Part shown: positions 17,090 through 25,006 of the stretch, piece after piece | Layout: each line of letters opens with the position of its first letter | Numbering within the stretch: position 1 is the first letter of the stretch | Assembly: GCA_946626605.1 (NCBI GenBank) | Contig: CAMOUL010000002.1 | Coordinates: 1-64,000, forward strand | Length of the DNA stretch: 64,000 nt | Reading direction: 5' to 3' | Source of the DNA: an uncultured Bacteroidales bacterium | GTDB lineage: Bacteria; Bacteroidota; Bacteroidia; Bacteroidales; Paludibacteraceae | Notes under the pieces: model-generated | What the model was told of the DNA's origin: nothing | The model's database searches: none | What the model saw: only the letters and a program-made list of their open reading frames with translations | Made by a program: the position numbers and the translations under genes

Positions 17090-19099
17090 TTATATCGTTT
17101 TGAAGGTGATGCCTGCATCGCGGAGTTGCAGGGCGGTGTTCGTTTTTAATTGGTCGTTGCCGGAAAAGAGATTGTCAAGCGCAATCACTTTCTCGGGATG
17201 CAAGGACAATACATAATCAATCGTGGATTGGTCTGCTGACTCCAACAACAAGATCAGTTCGCCGTCATTGATGATGTAGCAATTATTGATATGATGGATT
17301 GCACTATTAAGGCTCTTGCCGTTTTTGAGCAACAACTCATATACCATATTGTCTATAGTGGCATTCTCTGCAACCGGATTAAGGAAGTCAATCGTCTGTT
17401 GTTTCCATTGCTCTTGCTCGGAACCGTGAATCTCACGCCATTGCTTGAAATTGCTTTCTGATAGTTTGAAAACCTTGAATCCTAAATCCGGCATAGGTGC
17501 TTCGGTTGTTTCCTCAAAGGATATTTCGCCGGCATGTTGTGCCCGCTCATTTTCTACCTCTGCACGTATCTTTGCACTTGCACGACGGATACGCTCTTTG
17601 CTTATTTCAGCAATGGTGGAATACCCCGCTTTGTACGCTTCACTTTTAGGGTCGCAAAGTTCCGGCAACTGAACACATATAAATTTACGGTTACCACCGT
17701 CTTCTTTATTCAGTTGCATAACCGCGTGAGCGGTTGTTCCGCTACCTGCGAAGAAATCTAAAATCAAGGCTTCTTTATCACGATATGAAGCAAGTAATTT
17801 TAGAATCAAACGTACAGGTTTAGGATAATCCATTAATTTTTGGATTCCTAATAATATTCTAAGTTCCTCATCTGCATCTTCATTAGATCCCCATCCACTT
17901 GCAAACAAATTATTAGTATCTACATTAGAATTGTATTGGGCTTCACCATCATCACCAACGCGAGGTAACAAATCTTTCAAAGTCTTATACCGGGCATCAC
18001 CAACAATTCTTCTTAAATAAAGATCTCTCGTTATATACAACTCACCATTATGAGCATATTCCTCCATAGCAGATTGGGCGTATCTCCAATTACCTTCAAT
18101 AATAAGTTCTTCAGCTAAAACCCCTTCTGTTATTACTAAATCAGAATGCAAAATAAGGTTCATGGTTGTATCAGAAATTTCACTACCTTTGGGGAGGAAA
18201 AAGTTTTTTTTCTTATATTTGCTTTCAATTCCAGCTGGGATGATTCTAATTTCGCGTTTATTAACTGCATTTACGCAAGGATATGTTTCAGTATCAGAAT
18301 TTATTTCTCCAATTAAGCCTTCAAATGTATTTATATCGCGACAATAAACTAGGATATACTCCTTAACATTAGTAATTGAATTAGAGAGGAAGGAACCTTT
18401 CTTCTTTTTTTCCCATACTAACAAAGCAACAAAATTCTCCTCTCCGAATATTTCATTCATGAGTAAGCGGAGATTGTGGACTTCGTTGTCATCAATGCTG
18501 ATGAAAATAACACCATCCTCGCGGAGCAGACTCTTGGCAAGATACAAACGGGGCATCATCATATTCAGCCAGTTGCTGTGATATTGGCCGTTCTCCTTGC
18601 TGTTTTTGCGGAACATACCTTCGCGGGTCATATACCCCTCTTCATCCTTGTCGCCGACGCGCTTTAAGTATTCCTCTTTCGTCTCGGAGAACTTGTCGGG
18701 GTAGATAAAGGAGTCATTGCCCGTGTTGTAGGGCGGGTCAATATAAATCATTTTGACTTTTCCGAAATAACTCTTTTGGAGGACTTTGAGCACTTCCATG
18801 TTCTCACCTTCAATAAAGATGTTTTGTGTGGTGTCAAAATCCACCGATTCCTCTTTACATGGCACAAGTGTTGCAGAGGAAGGGCATTGCATAACTCGGA
18901 ATGCGTCGGACTTGCCTGCCCAATTAAGCACGTAACGCTCGTTGGAGAAAGTGATGTATTCTCCCAAAGTCGCCTTCAGCTTCTCAAAATCAATCTTCCC
19001 TTCGTCAAATATCTCTGGCATGAGCCGTTTGAGTACGTCCAAACGCTCTTGCTGAGGGGTAAGCGAGTCTTTCATTTCGTTGTTTTCTATCGTGTTCAT
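17090..19099 (-). CDS. type III-like DNA methyltransferase Mod subunit (beta class)
   Basis: 669 residues from the ATG at 19099; an in-frame ATG at 19135 (12 codons earlier) is also possible but overlaps a direct repeat. Catalytic motif IV IYIDPPYNTGND (DPPY 121-124) precedes the SAM motif LDFFAGSGTTAHAV (FAGSG 450-454), the beta-class order of type III Mod proteins. Between them, residues about 225-430 (18427-17812) are the target recognition region and are visibly more AT-rich than both flanks, as if swapped in. The C-terminal part (residues 520-669) provides Res contact in relatives. First gene of the operon with 13964-17077, 13355-13960 and 10707-13358. Confidence 0.9.
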   Translation of the reverse strand: MNTIENNEMKDSLTPQQERLDVLKRLMPEIFDEGKIDFEKLKATLGEYITFSNERYVLNWAGKSDAFRVMQCPSSATLVPCKEESVDFDTTQNIFIEGENMEVLKVLQKSYFGKVKMIYIDPPYNTGNDSFIYPDKFSETKEEYLKRVGDKDEEGYMTREGMFRKNSKENGQYHSNWLNMMMPRLYLAKSLLREDGVIFISIDDNEVHNLRLLMNEIFGEENFVALLVWEKKKKGSFLSNSITNVKEYILVYCRDINTFEGLIGEINSDTETYPCVNAVNKREIRIIPAGIESKYKKKNFFLPKGSEISDTTMNLILHSDLVITEGVLAEELIIEGNWRYAQSAMEEYAHNGELYITRDLYLRRIVGDARYKTLKDLLPRVGDDGEAQYNSNVDTNNLFASGWGSNEDADEELRILLGIQKLMDYPKPVRLILKLLASYRDKEALILDFFAGSGTTAHAVMQLNKEDGGNRKFICVQLPELCDPKSEAYKAGYSTIAEISKERIRRASAKIRAEVENERAQHAGEISFEETTEAPMPDLGFKVFKLSESNFKQWREIHGSEQEQWKQQTIDFLNPVAENATIDNMVYELLLKNGKSLNSAIHHINNCYIINDGELILLLESADQSTIDYVLSLHPEKVIALDNLFSGNDQLKTNTALQLRDAGITFKTI

Positions 19100-19126
19100 T
19101 GTGTCTTTATTTGCTATTCTCTTTCG

Positions 19127-19165
19127 CCTTTGCACACAAAATGTTTTTTACCTTTGCACACAAAA
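19127..19165. repeat. 15-bp direct repeats at the mod start
   Basis: CCTTTGCACACAAAA occurs at 19127-19141 and again at 19151-19165, 24 bases start to start (just over two helical turns). They lie between the mod promoter and its start codon, where an operator for self-regulation would be expected. No controller gene is adjacent. Confidence 0.55.
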
Positions 19166-19170
19166 GTGCG

Positions 19171-19202
19171 CAAAGTTACAACTTTTTTCTGATATATGCA
19201 AG
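19171..19202 (-). promoter_or_regulatory. mod operon proximal promoter
   Basis: Reverse strand CTTG (19202-19199), 20 bases, TAACTTTG (19178-19171). Transcript would begin near 19164, inside the second direct repeat. The 374 bases between the mod and TonB-receptor start codons hold this promoter, the two below, and no other gene I can support. Confidence 0.6.
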
Positions 19203-19393
19203 TTTTTCCCTATTTTCTGTATAAAAATTCTCTTCGGGTTGGCATTTCGCACCATACACATTCACTCCGCATAAAGGAATTTACGATCTTAAATGCATGC
19301 ACGAGTGGGTGATTAGTGGGTCGTTAAGCCGACGTCATCGGGAGAACAAGGGAAGAATGATTCGGATTGAAACCGATTTTTGTAAATTTGCTG

Positions 19394-19425
19394 CAAAGGT
19401 ACGAAAAAATTTGCAAATATGCAAA
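19394..19425 (-). promoter_or_regulatory. second leftward promoter, distal to mod
   Basis: Reverse strand TTTG (19425-19422), 20 bases, TACCTTTG (19401-19394). It interleaves with the rightward receptor promoter at 19410-19441. Its transcript would have about 290 bases before mod, with no convincing reading frame. Confidence 0.55.
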
Positions 19426-19441
19426 AAAAGCAGTAATTTTG
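19410..19441 (+). promoter_or_regulatory. TonB-receptor promoter
   Basis: TTTG (19410-19413), 20 bases, TAATTTTG (19434-19441). Start of transcription near 19448 fits the ATG at 19474 and excludes the upstream in-frame start at 19297. I looked for a cobalamin riboswitch in the leader and saw none; the leader is only about 26 bases. Confidence 0.7.
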
Positions 19442-19473
19442 CACGCTTTTTTGAAGGCAAGCAATTATTTTTT

Positions 19474-21624
19474 ATGTTCAAAACTATTCTAAAACAACAA
19501 GGAATCCGTTTCCGTCAGTTCAGCCACAAGGCTTATGCAGCCTTTTGTTCGCTTCACCGGGAGGTGACCATAGGACGTGTGGCAGCGTATATGACGGATT
19601 TGGAGATGCTTAAAAGCGGTAAGTCTATAGCTGTTTCGGCCTTACTGCTTTTCTCAGGCATCGCTGCTGTGGAAGCCGATGAAGGTGTTCCGAAGGATTC
19701 CGTTCCATCAGAAGCCCGACAACTTAGTCTTCAGGAGGTGTTGGTCGTTTCTCACAAAGCTGAGGTTAATTCGGAAGCGTACAGGCTGATTACGCAGGTC
19801 TCGCAGGCCGAGATAGAAGCTCTGCCGGTTCAGACAGTAGCGGATATCTTGCAATACCTGCCGGGCGTGGATGTGCGAACCCGCGGCGCTAACGGCGCAC
19901 AGGCGGATATCAGTATGCGCGGCGGTACGTTCGATCAGGTGTTAGTGCTGCTGAACGGGGTTCCGCTAAGTGATTTTCACACGGGGCATTATACGCTGAA
20001 TATCCCTGTCTCCACAGAGATGATCGAGCGTGTCGAAGTGCTGCAAGGTACTTCTGCCAACCTTCATGGCGCTTTCTCCGGGGCAATCAATATTGTGACT
20101 AAGTCGAAAGACCGCTTCGCTCAAAGACAAAAGACCGCTTCGCTCAAAGACAAAAGCCAAAATCTGAAAGATATCTCTCTCAAACTCACCGCGGGAATGA
20201 ACGGCTTAGTTAATCCGGAAGTAGCTGCAAGTATTCAAAAGGATGAGGCGTTATTCAATCTCTCTGCCGAATACAGCCGTGCGGAAGGGTATTATTCACC
20301 CCGGCCGACCGAGAAAGAAGCTACGGCGTGCCGGAACTCGGATTTTCAGTTAGCGAATATCTACTTCCAGACGCGTTGGAGAGGATTAGACGTTCAGGCC
20401 GGCGCACAATGGAAAGATGCAGGGCTCGGAATGGGCTATGGTTTTGGTTCGCAGGATCAGTTTGACGCCACCCGAACGGCTTTTGCTTCCGGTAGATATG
20501 AGCACCGGTGGGGCGCATGGCGGTTAGATGCACAAGCCGCGTATAGAGCTAACTACGACCGCTATGAATGGCATCGGGACCAACGGTTGTACGGCAATTT
20601 CCATTTCGCACAAACAGCCTCAGCGGCACTCTCTGCACATTATGCTTCGCGTGTCGGAACGATTTCTTTTGGCGTCAGCGTACGGAATGAAAATATGCAC
20701 TCTACCAACCTCGGAGACACCATCAATCCCGATGGACAAGTGCCGAATGTAAAGGATTTTCCGCTGTCTCAAGTGCGGGTCTTGGATCTTGTCAAAGGCG
20801 GTAATCGCTTTCATACGAACTACTATGCCGAGCAGAGTTTTTATTACGCCGGACTTTCCGCTTCGATAGGTATTAACGGTACGTACAACACGCAATTCGG
20901 ACATCATTTAGGCGGAGGCGCGAACATCGGCTATGAGTTTAAAAAAGCCGGTACGGTCTATGTGAATGCCAACCGTTCCCTCCGAATGCCGACGTTCACA
21001 GACCTGTATTATAATGCCGGCAACCAACTCGGCAACCGCAACCTCAAACCCGAAGAAGCATGGCTGCTCTCCGTCGGCTATAAGGGAACATGGAGCGGAT
21101 TGTCTTGGTCTGCCGATTGGTACTACCGATGGGGAAAGAATATCATCGATTGGGTATATGTCCCGACGGATACCAAGCGTCCTTTCCATGCTGAGAACCA
21201 GCAGCAGGTGAATGCGACAGGTCTTGAACTGTCACTCGCTTACCGGCTGAATGAATGGCTGCGTTGCGTGTCGGTCGATTATGCCTATACGTATCTGGAT
21301 TTGGATCTCAAAGAAGCCGGTTCGCGGTACTTGGATTACTTGAGTCACAAGTTAGCCATCCATCTGGAGCATGGCATCTATAAAGGCCTGGGTGCTTCAT
21401 GGACCGTACGTTTTCAGAAACGCGAAGGGCAGTATAATAATGCCGAAGGCGAAGTGGCGGATTATCAGCCCGTCTGGCTCTTGGACGGTTCGGTCTATTG
21501 GCAGAATAAATACCTGCGTGTATCTGCGGATTGCACGAACATGACGAATAGCCGCTATTACGATTACGGCGGTATCCTCCAACCCGGCGCATGGGCGAAA
21601 GTGTCTATTAAAGCAAAGCTGTAA
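19474..21624 (+). CDS. TonB-dependent outer-membrane receptor
   Basis: 716 residues. Imports a large nutrient (siderophore, cobalamin or glycan) across the outer membrane using TonB energy. The long N-terminus (RQFSHKAYAAFCSLHREVTIG, then a hydrophobic IAVSALLLFSGIAAVEA) is a Bacteroidales-style extended signal. The plug follows: ALPVQTVADILQYLPGVDVR, ADISMRGGTFDQVLVLLNG and ERVEVLQGTSANLHGAFSGAINIVT. The barrel contains LRMPTFTDLYY and NLKPEEAWLLSVGY and ends WAKVSIKAKL. BtuB-like in size and style, without partner genes to prove a substrate. An in-frame repeat at 20106-20160 sits just after the plug. It overlaps the opposing gene at its 3' end by 17 bases. Confidence 0.9.
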   Translation: MFKTILKQQGIRFRQFSHKAYAAFCSLHREVTIGRVAAYMTDLEMLKSGKSIAVSALLLFSGIAAVEADEGVPKDSVPSEARQLSLQEVLVVSHKAEVNSEAYRLITQVSQAEIEALPVQTVADILQYLPGVDVRTRGANGAQADISMRGGTFDQVLVLLNGVPLSDFHTGHYTLNIPVSTEMIERVEVLQGTSANLHGAFSGAINIVTKSKDRFAQRQKTASLKDKSQNLKDISLKLTAGMNGLVNPEVAASIQKDEALFNLSAEYSRAEGYYSPRPTEKEATACRNSDFQLANIYFQTRWRGLDVQAGAQWKDAGLGMGYGFGSQDQFDATRTAFASGRYEHRWGAWRLDAQAAYRANYDRYEWHRDQRLYGNFHFAQTASAALSAHYASRVGTISFGVSVRNENMHSTNLGDTINPDGQVPNVKDFPLSQVRVLDLVKGGNRFHTNYYAEQSFYYAGLSASIGINGTYNTQFGHHLGGGANIGYEFKKAGTVYVNANRSLRMPTFTDLYYNAGNQLGNRNLKPEEAWLLSVGYKGTWSGLSWSADWYYRWGKNIIDWVYVPTDTKRPFHAENQQQVNATGLELSLAYRLNEWLRCVSVDYAYTYLDLDLKEAGSRYLDYLSHKLAIHLEHGIYKGLGASWTVRFQKREGQYNNAEGEVADYQPVWLLDGSVYWQNKYLRVSADCTNMTNSRYYDYGGILQPGAWAKVSIKAKL
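20106..20160. repeat. tandem AAAGACCGCTTCGCTCAAAGACAAA repeat inside the receptor gene
   Basis: Two copies of a 26-base unit. Its first 33 bases are identical to 50963-50995, which lies between genes 31 kb away. In frame, it encodes a Lys/Asp/Gln-rich linker between plug and barrel. Confidence 0.8.
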
Positions 21625-22549
21625 GCACTATCGGCAGATGGTCCGAGAAGCCGTCTTTCTGATAACGCAAACCGTTATACGTCCGCTTGGGTTTCAAGTC
21701 CGGATATTTCTCATCCGGCTCTTGAATCCAAGCGGCGTTGTATATCTCCGCTCTGCTGAGGCTGTCCAAAGAAGGCGAGGTGTAAAAATGATCCAGACAC
21801 GTCCATCGCCCTTGGTATTTGTGCGTGCCCGTCAATTCTTTCATTCGGTTCTTCACGCCCCTCAGGTCCTCTTTCGGTTCGCTGTTAAAATCTCCCATTA
21901 CTACTATTTTCGGGTCTCTAAACGCCAAATAAACGCTGTCTATGGCACTTTGCAGCACTTCTCTGGCTATCTTTCGCTTCCACTCGCTTTCTGCTGCTCC
22001 TCCGCGTTGGGAAGGAAGATGACAAACAAAAAGATGGAGCGTGTCTTTCTTGTCCACAAGAGCTTTGACATAGAGGATGTCGCGGGTTCTGAAATCTGAA
22101 TGCTGAATACTGATGGCCTTTGAAGAAAGCGTATCCACCCTACTCTTTTTATAGATGAGCGCAACATCTATCCCTCGCGGATCAGGGCTTTCGTAATGCA
22201 CAAAATCATACTCGCCGGGCCGCAAGGTATAACAAAGCCGCTTGACGCAAAGGGCATTTTCGACTTCCTGCAACCCCACTATATCTACCCCATCCCACTC
22301 GCCGATATTCGTCAGCACGCGGGCGATATTCTCCACCTTCCGGTAGTACCGTGTGTAGCTCCATCGCCTCTCCCCATCCGGCGTCCATTCATAATCGTCT
22401 TTCTCGATGAAAGTGGTAGAATCTAAACAGATGGAGTCGTGCTTGGGGTGGAAGAGGTTTTCGACATTATAGCTGACGATGCGTAGCGGTTCTGCCCGGA
22501 GCGACACCAGGCATCCGATCAACCCTAATATGGTCAAAAATCTTTTCAT
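21608..22549 (-). CDS. secreted endonuclease/exonuclease/phosphatase-fold protein
   Basis: 313 residues with a signal peptide (MKRFLTILGLIGCLVSLRAEP). The fold of DNase I, AP endonucleases and sphingomyelinases is shown by LRIVSYNVENLF (Asn/Glu metal site), VDIVGLQEVEN, VMGDFNSEPKED and a C-terminal SDHLPI with the catalytic Asp-His. All metal and catalytic positions are present. Being exported, a nuclease or phosphodiesterase acting on environmental DNA or lipid is likely; the substrate is not deducible. It converges on the TonB receptor with a 17-base overlap. Confidence 0.85.
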   Translation of the reverse strand: MKRFLTILGLIGCLVSLRAEPLRIVSYNVENLFHPKHDSICLDSTTFIEKDDYEWTPDGERRWSYTRYYRKVENIARVLTNIGEWDGVDIVGLQEVENALCVKRLCYTLRPGEYDFVHYESPDPRGIDVALIYKKSRVDTLSSKAISIQHSDFRTRDILYVKALVDKKDTLHLFVCHLPSQRGGAAESEWKRKIAREVLQSAIDSVYLAFRDPKIVVMGDFNSEPKEDLRGVKNRMKELTGTHKYQGRWTCLDHFYTSPSLDSLSRAEIYNAAWIQEPDEKYPDLKPKRTYNGLRYQKDGFSDHLPIVLTALL

Positions 22550-22559
22550 TTCGTGGACT

Positions 22560-22614
22560 TTACTTTAGCCTTACCTAGGCTTTGACTGTCGGTTGACCGT
22601 CGTTTGACCGTCGG
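22560..22614. repeat. repeat forming the end of the secreted cargo gene
   Basis: Reverse strand: three near copies of CGACGGTCAA followed by the inverted repeat AGCCT/AGGCT. The cargo gene's last dozen codons and its stop fall inside it. Confidence 0.5.
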
Positions 22615-25006
22615 TAATCTGCCCACTTAGTGTAAAGGTTTTTCCTCCTCTGATGATGAGTATATGTCCGTTGATGAGAATCTTACGGGTTTTTCGGTGG
22701 CTCTCGTCGTTGTTTTCCTCTGAAGGAATTTGGTCTATCGATTGCGGCGAATAGTTAAACTGGCCAAAGATAGCATAGCCCCACGAGGGGTTGGTCAGTT
22801 GCAGGGTATATTCTCCTGATTCCGTGATCGATATCGTCACTTCTTCGCGGAAAGAATCCGATTTGGGTGCCATGCGTAGCGCAGGTGTCTGCGCAGGTGT
22901 GTTGTGGCGCAAGGTATAGTTTATCTCCTCGCCTGAGTTCTCATGAATGGTCAGTTGGTTTCCGTTCAGCGTTGCCACCACTTGGTTGGGGTCCACGGGA
23001 TCGACGGTCGAAGAACCAGGGTCGTCGCCGGTATAGGAGAACAGCGGAATGGTGTCCGAAGGCTGCTCTTTTAGAATAAAGGTATCACATGCTCCTTGTG
23101 CAACTTCGTACAGCAGATAATCACTCTTTGTACAACATCGGAACTGGTCTGAGCAACCACAAGTAGGAACCGGGATATTTAAAGGCGTTAAGATACCTTC
23201 TATGCTACCTATATGCTCAATATCATCCGGACGAAAACCATCATAACTGATACGCCTTGCATAACGTCCATCGGCTAAATAGGTTTGCTCCACACTCGTC
23301 ACTTTTGCATACTGTGGATTTGTGCCAGCCGATTCTTCATCATATCCGTATATCGCACGGATAGAATCGCCGACTTGTAGATCAAAGTCATATACCAATC
23401 TTTCTACAAATGTACCCATACTATCTACCGCACACCATACTTTTGCACCCTTCGAACGGAATAAAAAAGAACCAATCTGCTGGTATCGCGTATTGCCGAT
23501 AATTGTGTCCATAGGCTGGAGAGTAAAAACGTAATTATCATCCGGTCCTCCAAACATCTCCGTGTGCTTATAATTCCATCTCGTTTCAGGCGGGAACATG
23601 GCATCTGGTGCGTCCTCTCCGCAGTTGTATTGTTCGCCCATTTCAGACACATAGACTTGCTCGCCGTTTTTGTAGGCGCAGAGAATGGACAAGCCGGGAC
23701 TTCCCGCACAATCAAAAGGACAGGTGTAGCCGACAGGACCTCCATACTGAAAACCTAATCCTTCCAACCAAATCAATTCTGAATGTATAATTTCCGATGT
23801 GTCGTTTATCGAGGCATATGTGTAGATATATTGCCACTCAAAATCTATGACAAATTTTCTCGGTGTAACAGATTCAATATCAGTAACTGTCGCACTATGG
23901 ATGATGAAAGCCTTATCTTCATTGGCACCGAACCATAAATTATCCAATTGATCTCCTGTTTTGGCATTGAAGGCATAAAGCAGATACTCATGTGTGCTAT
24001 TAGCTGGCACAAAGTAGATGTCAGCGTTGGCTCCTTCACGCATAGCTCCTTTGTATATGTTATCCTGCTCAAATTTGACATAATGCATACCATTGAATAT
24101 TGTGTCAGAAGTCAACCGGCAATGCAGCGTCTTGAAACTTTCGTATTCGGGGCCTCCATCCATAAAGTGTTCCAATACATTCCACTCGTCGCAGAGGGAA
24201 GGCAGTCTGTCATTCTGCGTGTTAGTGTATCGTCTCAAATATTGGTAATAGTAATTAGGTCCTTCATCGCCTCCGTTGGCGGCATACATCCATTCTATTT
24301 CATTTTCTGTCAATTTATAAATCGTAACAGGCGTTGGAATACCTTCTCCTACAGGATCGGAAGAAGAAAACATGCCTTCCGCAGTAAGTAGCCATGTGCC
24401 ATTCTCTTTCTTATCTATGGAGTATGGTACGATGTCGGAATAATGCGCATACCCGGATGCTTGGTCTAAGACGACTTTATAAATAGAATTATTTTCTATA
24501 ATGTAATTTGTATTATTCACATCATGCGTGGAGAACCATCTTGTGTCGGCATCACCGGTAGGTGTTGACACGGTCTCTTTGTAAACTTCCCATTCTCCGG
24601 TTAACTGTGTAATGTCTGTTTCCGGAAAAAAGATATGTGTGACATGTATAAAGTCGTAGTGTCCTTCAAGATAGTGATTTCCTTCTATTATGGCAAAAGA
24701 TCCGGTAGAAATGGTGTCAAGGATGGCAAGCACTTGCGGATCGTCGCTTACCAAATAATAGTGTCCCCCGGATGCTAACACAATGGTTAGACATGGCGGA
24801 CATGGCTCGGTCTCATCTACACAGGGAAAAATATCCGTTTGGAAAGTTCCGCCAATACGAATGGGTTGTTCGGTACTTGTCTGTGCTGCCGGCATACACC
24901 AGTTGCTTGCCTCGTTGGTCATCCACACGCTGCTTGCTATCGCAAGCGTAAGCGTTAAAATCATCTTTCTTAGCCGCAAGGGCACGATTAATTGCATTTT
25001 TCTCAT
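22571..25006 (-). CDS. secreted multi-domain protein with type IX-like C-terminal sorting signal
   Basis: 811 residues, function unrecognised. A signal peptide lies within residues 1-40 (MILTLTLAIASSVWM). After a beta-rich N-terminal part come two related modules with the pattern W..(x)..GGP..(x)..F..L....DTI.(x)..Y (around EWNVLEHFMDGGPEYESF and RWNYKHTEMFGGPDDNYVF), each followed by cysteine-bearing strands. The C-terminal RKILINGHILIIRGGKTFTLSG has the form of a type IX secretion sorting domain (ILI..G....GGK.Y/F...G). The last residues beyond it come from a repeat. Its ATG overlaps the regulator's stop (ATGA), so the regulator upstream probably governs or senses it. Confidence 0.6.
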   Translation of the reverse strand: MRKMQLIVPLRLRKMILTLTLAIASSVWMTNEASNWCMPAAQTSTEQPIRIGGTFQTDIFPCVDETEPCPPCLTIVLASGGHYYLVSDDPQVLAILDTISTGSFAIIEGNHYLEGHYDFIHVTHIFFPETDITQLTGEWEVYKETVSTPTGDADTRWFSTHDVNNTNYIIENNSIYKVVLDQASGYAHYSDIVPYSIDKKENGTWLLTAEGMFSSSDPVGEGIPTPVTIYKLTENEIEWMYAANGGDEGPNYYYQYLRRYTNTQNDRLPSLCDEWNVLEHFMDGGPEYESFKTLHCRLTSDTIFNGMHYVKFEQDNIYKGAMREGANADIYFVPANSTHEYLLYAFNAKTGDQLDNLWFGANEDKAFIIHSATVTDIESVTPRKFVIDFEWQYIYTYASINDTSEIIHSELIWLEGLGFQYGGPVGYTCPFDCAGSPGLSILCAYKNGEQVYVSEMGEQYNCGEDAPDAMFPPETRWNYKHTEMFGGPDDNYVFTLQPMDTIIGNTRYQQIGSFLFRSKGAKVWCAVDSMGTFVERLVYDFDLQVGDSIRAIYGYDEESAGTNPQYAKVTSVEQTYLADGRYARRISYDGFRPDDIEHIGSIEGILTPLNIPVPTCGCSDQFRCCTKSDYLLYEVAQGACDTFILKEQPSDTIPLFSYTGDDPGSSTVDPVDPNQVVATLNGNQLTIHENSGEEINYTLRHNTPAQTPALRMAPKSDSFREEVTISITESGEYTLQLTNPSWGYAIFGQFNYSPQSIDQIPSEENNDESHRKTRKILINGHILIIRGGKTFTLSGQITDGQTTVNRQSKPR

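Noticed and set aside
19202..19393. Cobalamin or other riboswitch upstream of the TonB receptor, or a small gene in this gap
   Set aside because: No B12-box-like element or recognised riboswitch core; the receptor promoter leaves only a 26-base leader. Small frames on either strand lack support.
20106..20160. CRISPR array
   Set aside because: Only two adjacent units, no unique spacers, in-frame within a gene. No CRISPR or cas gene seen anywhere in the window.
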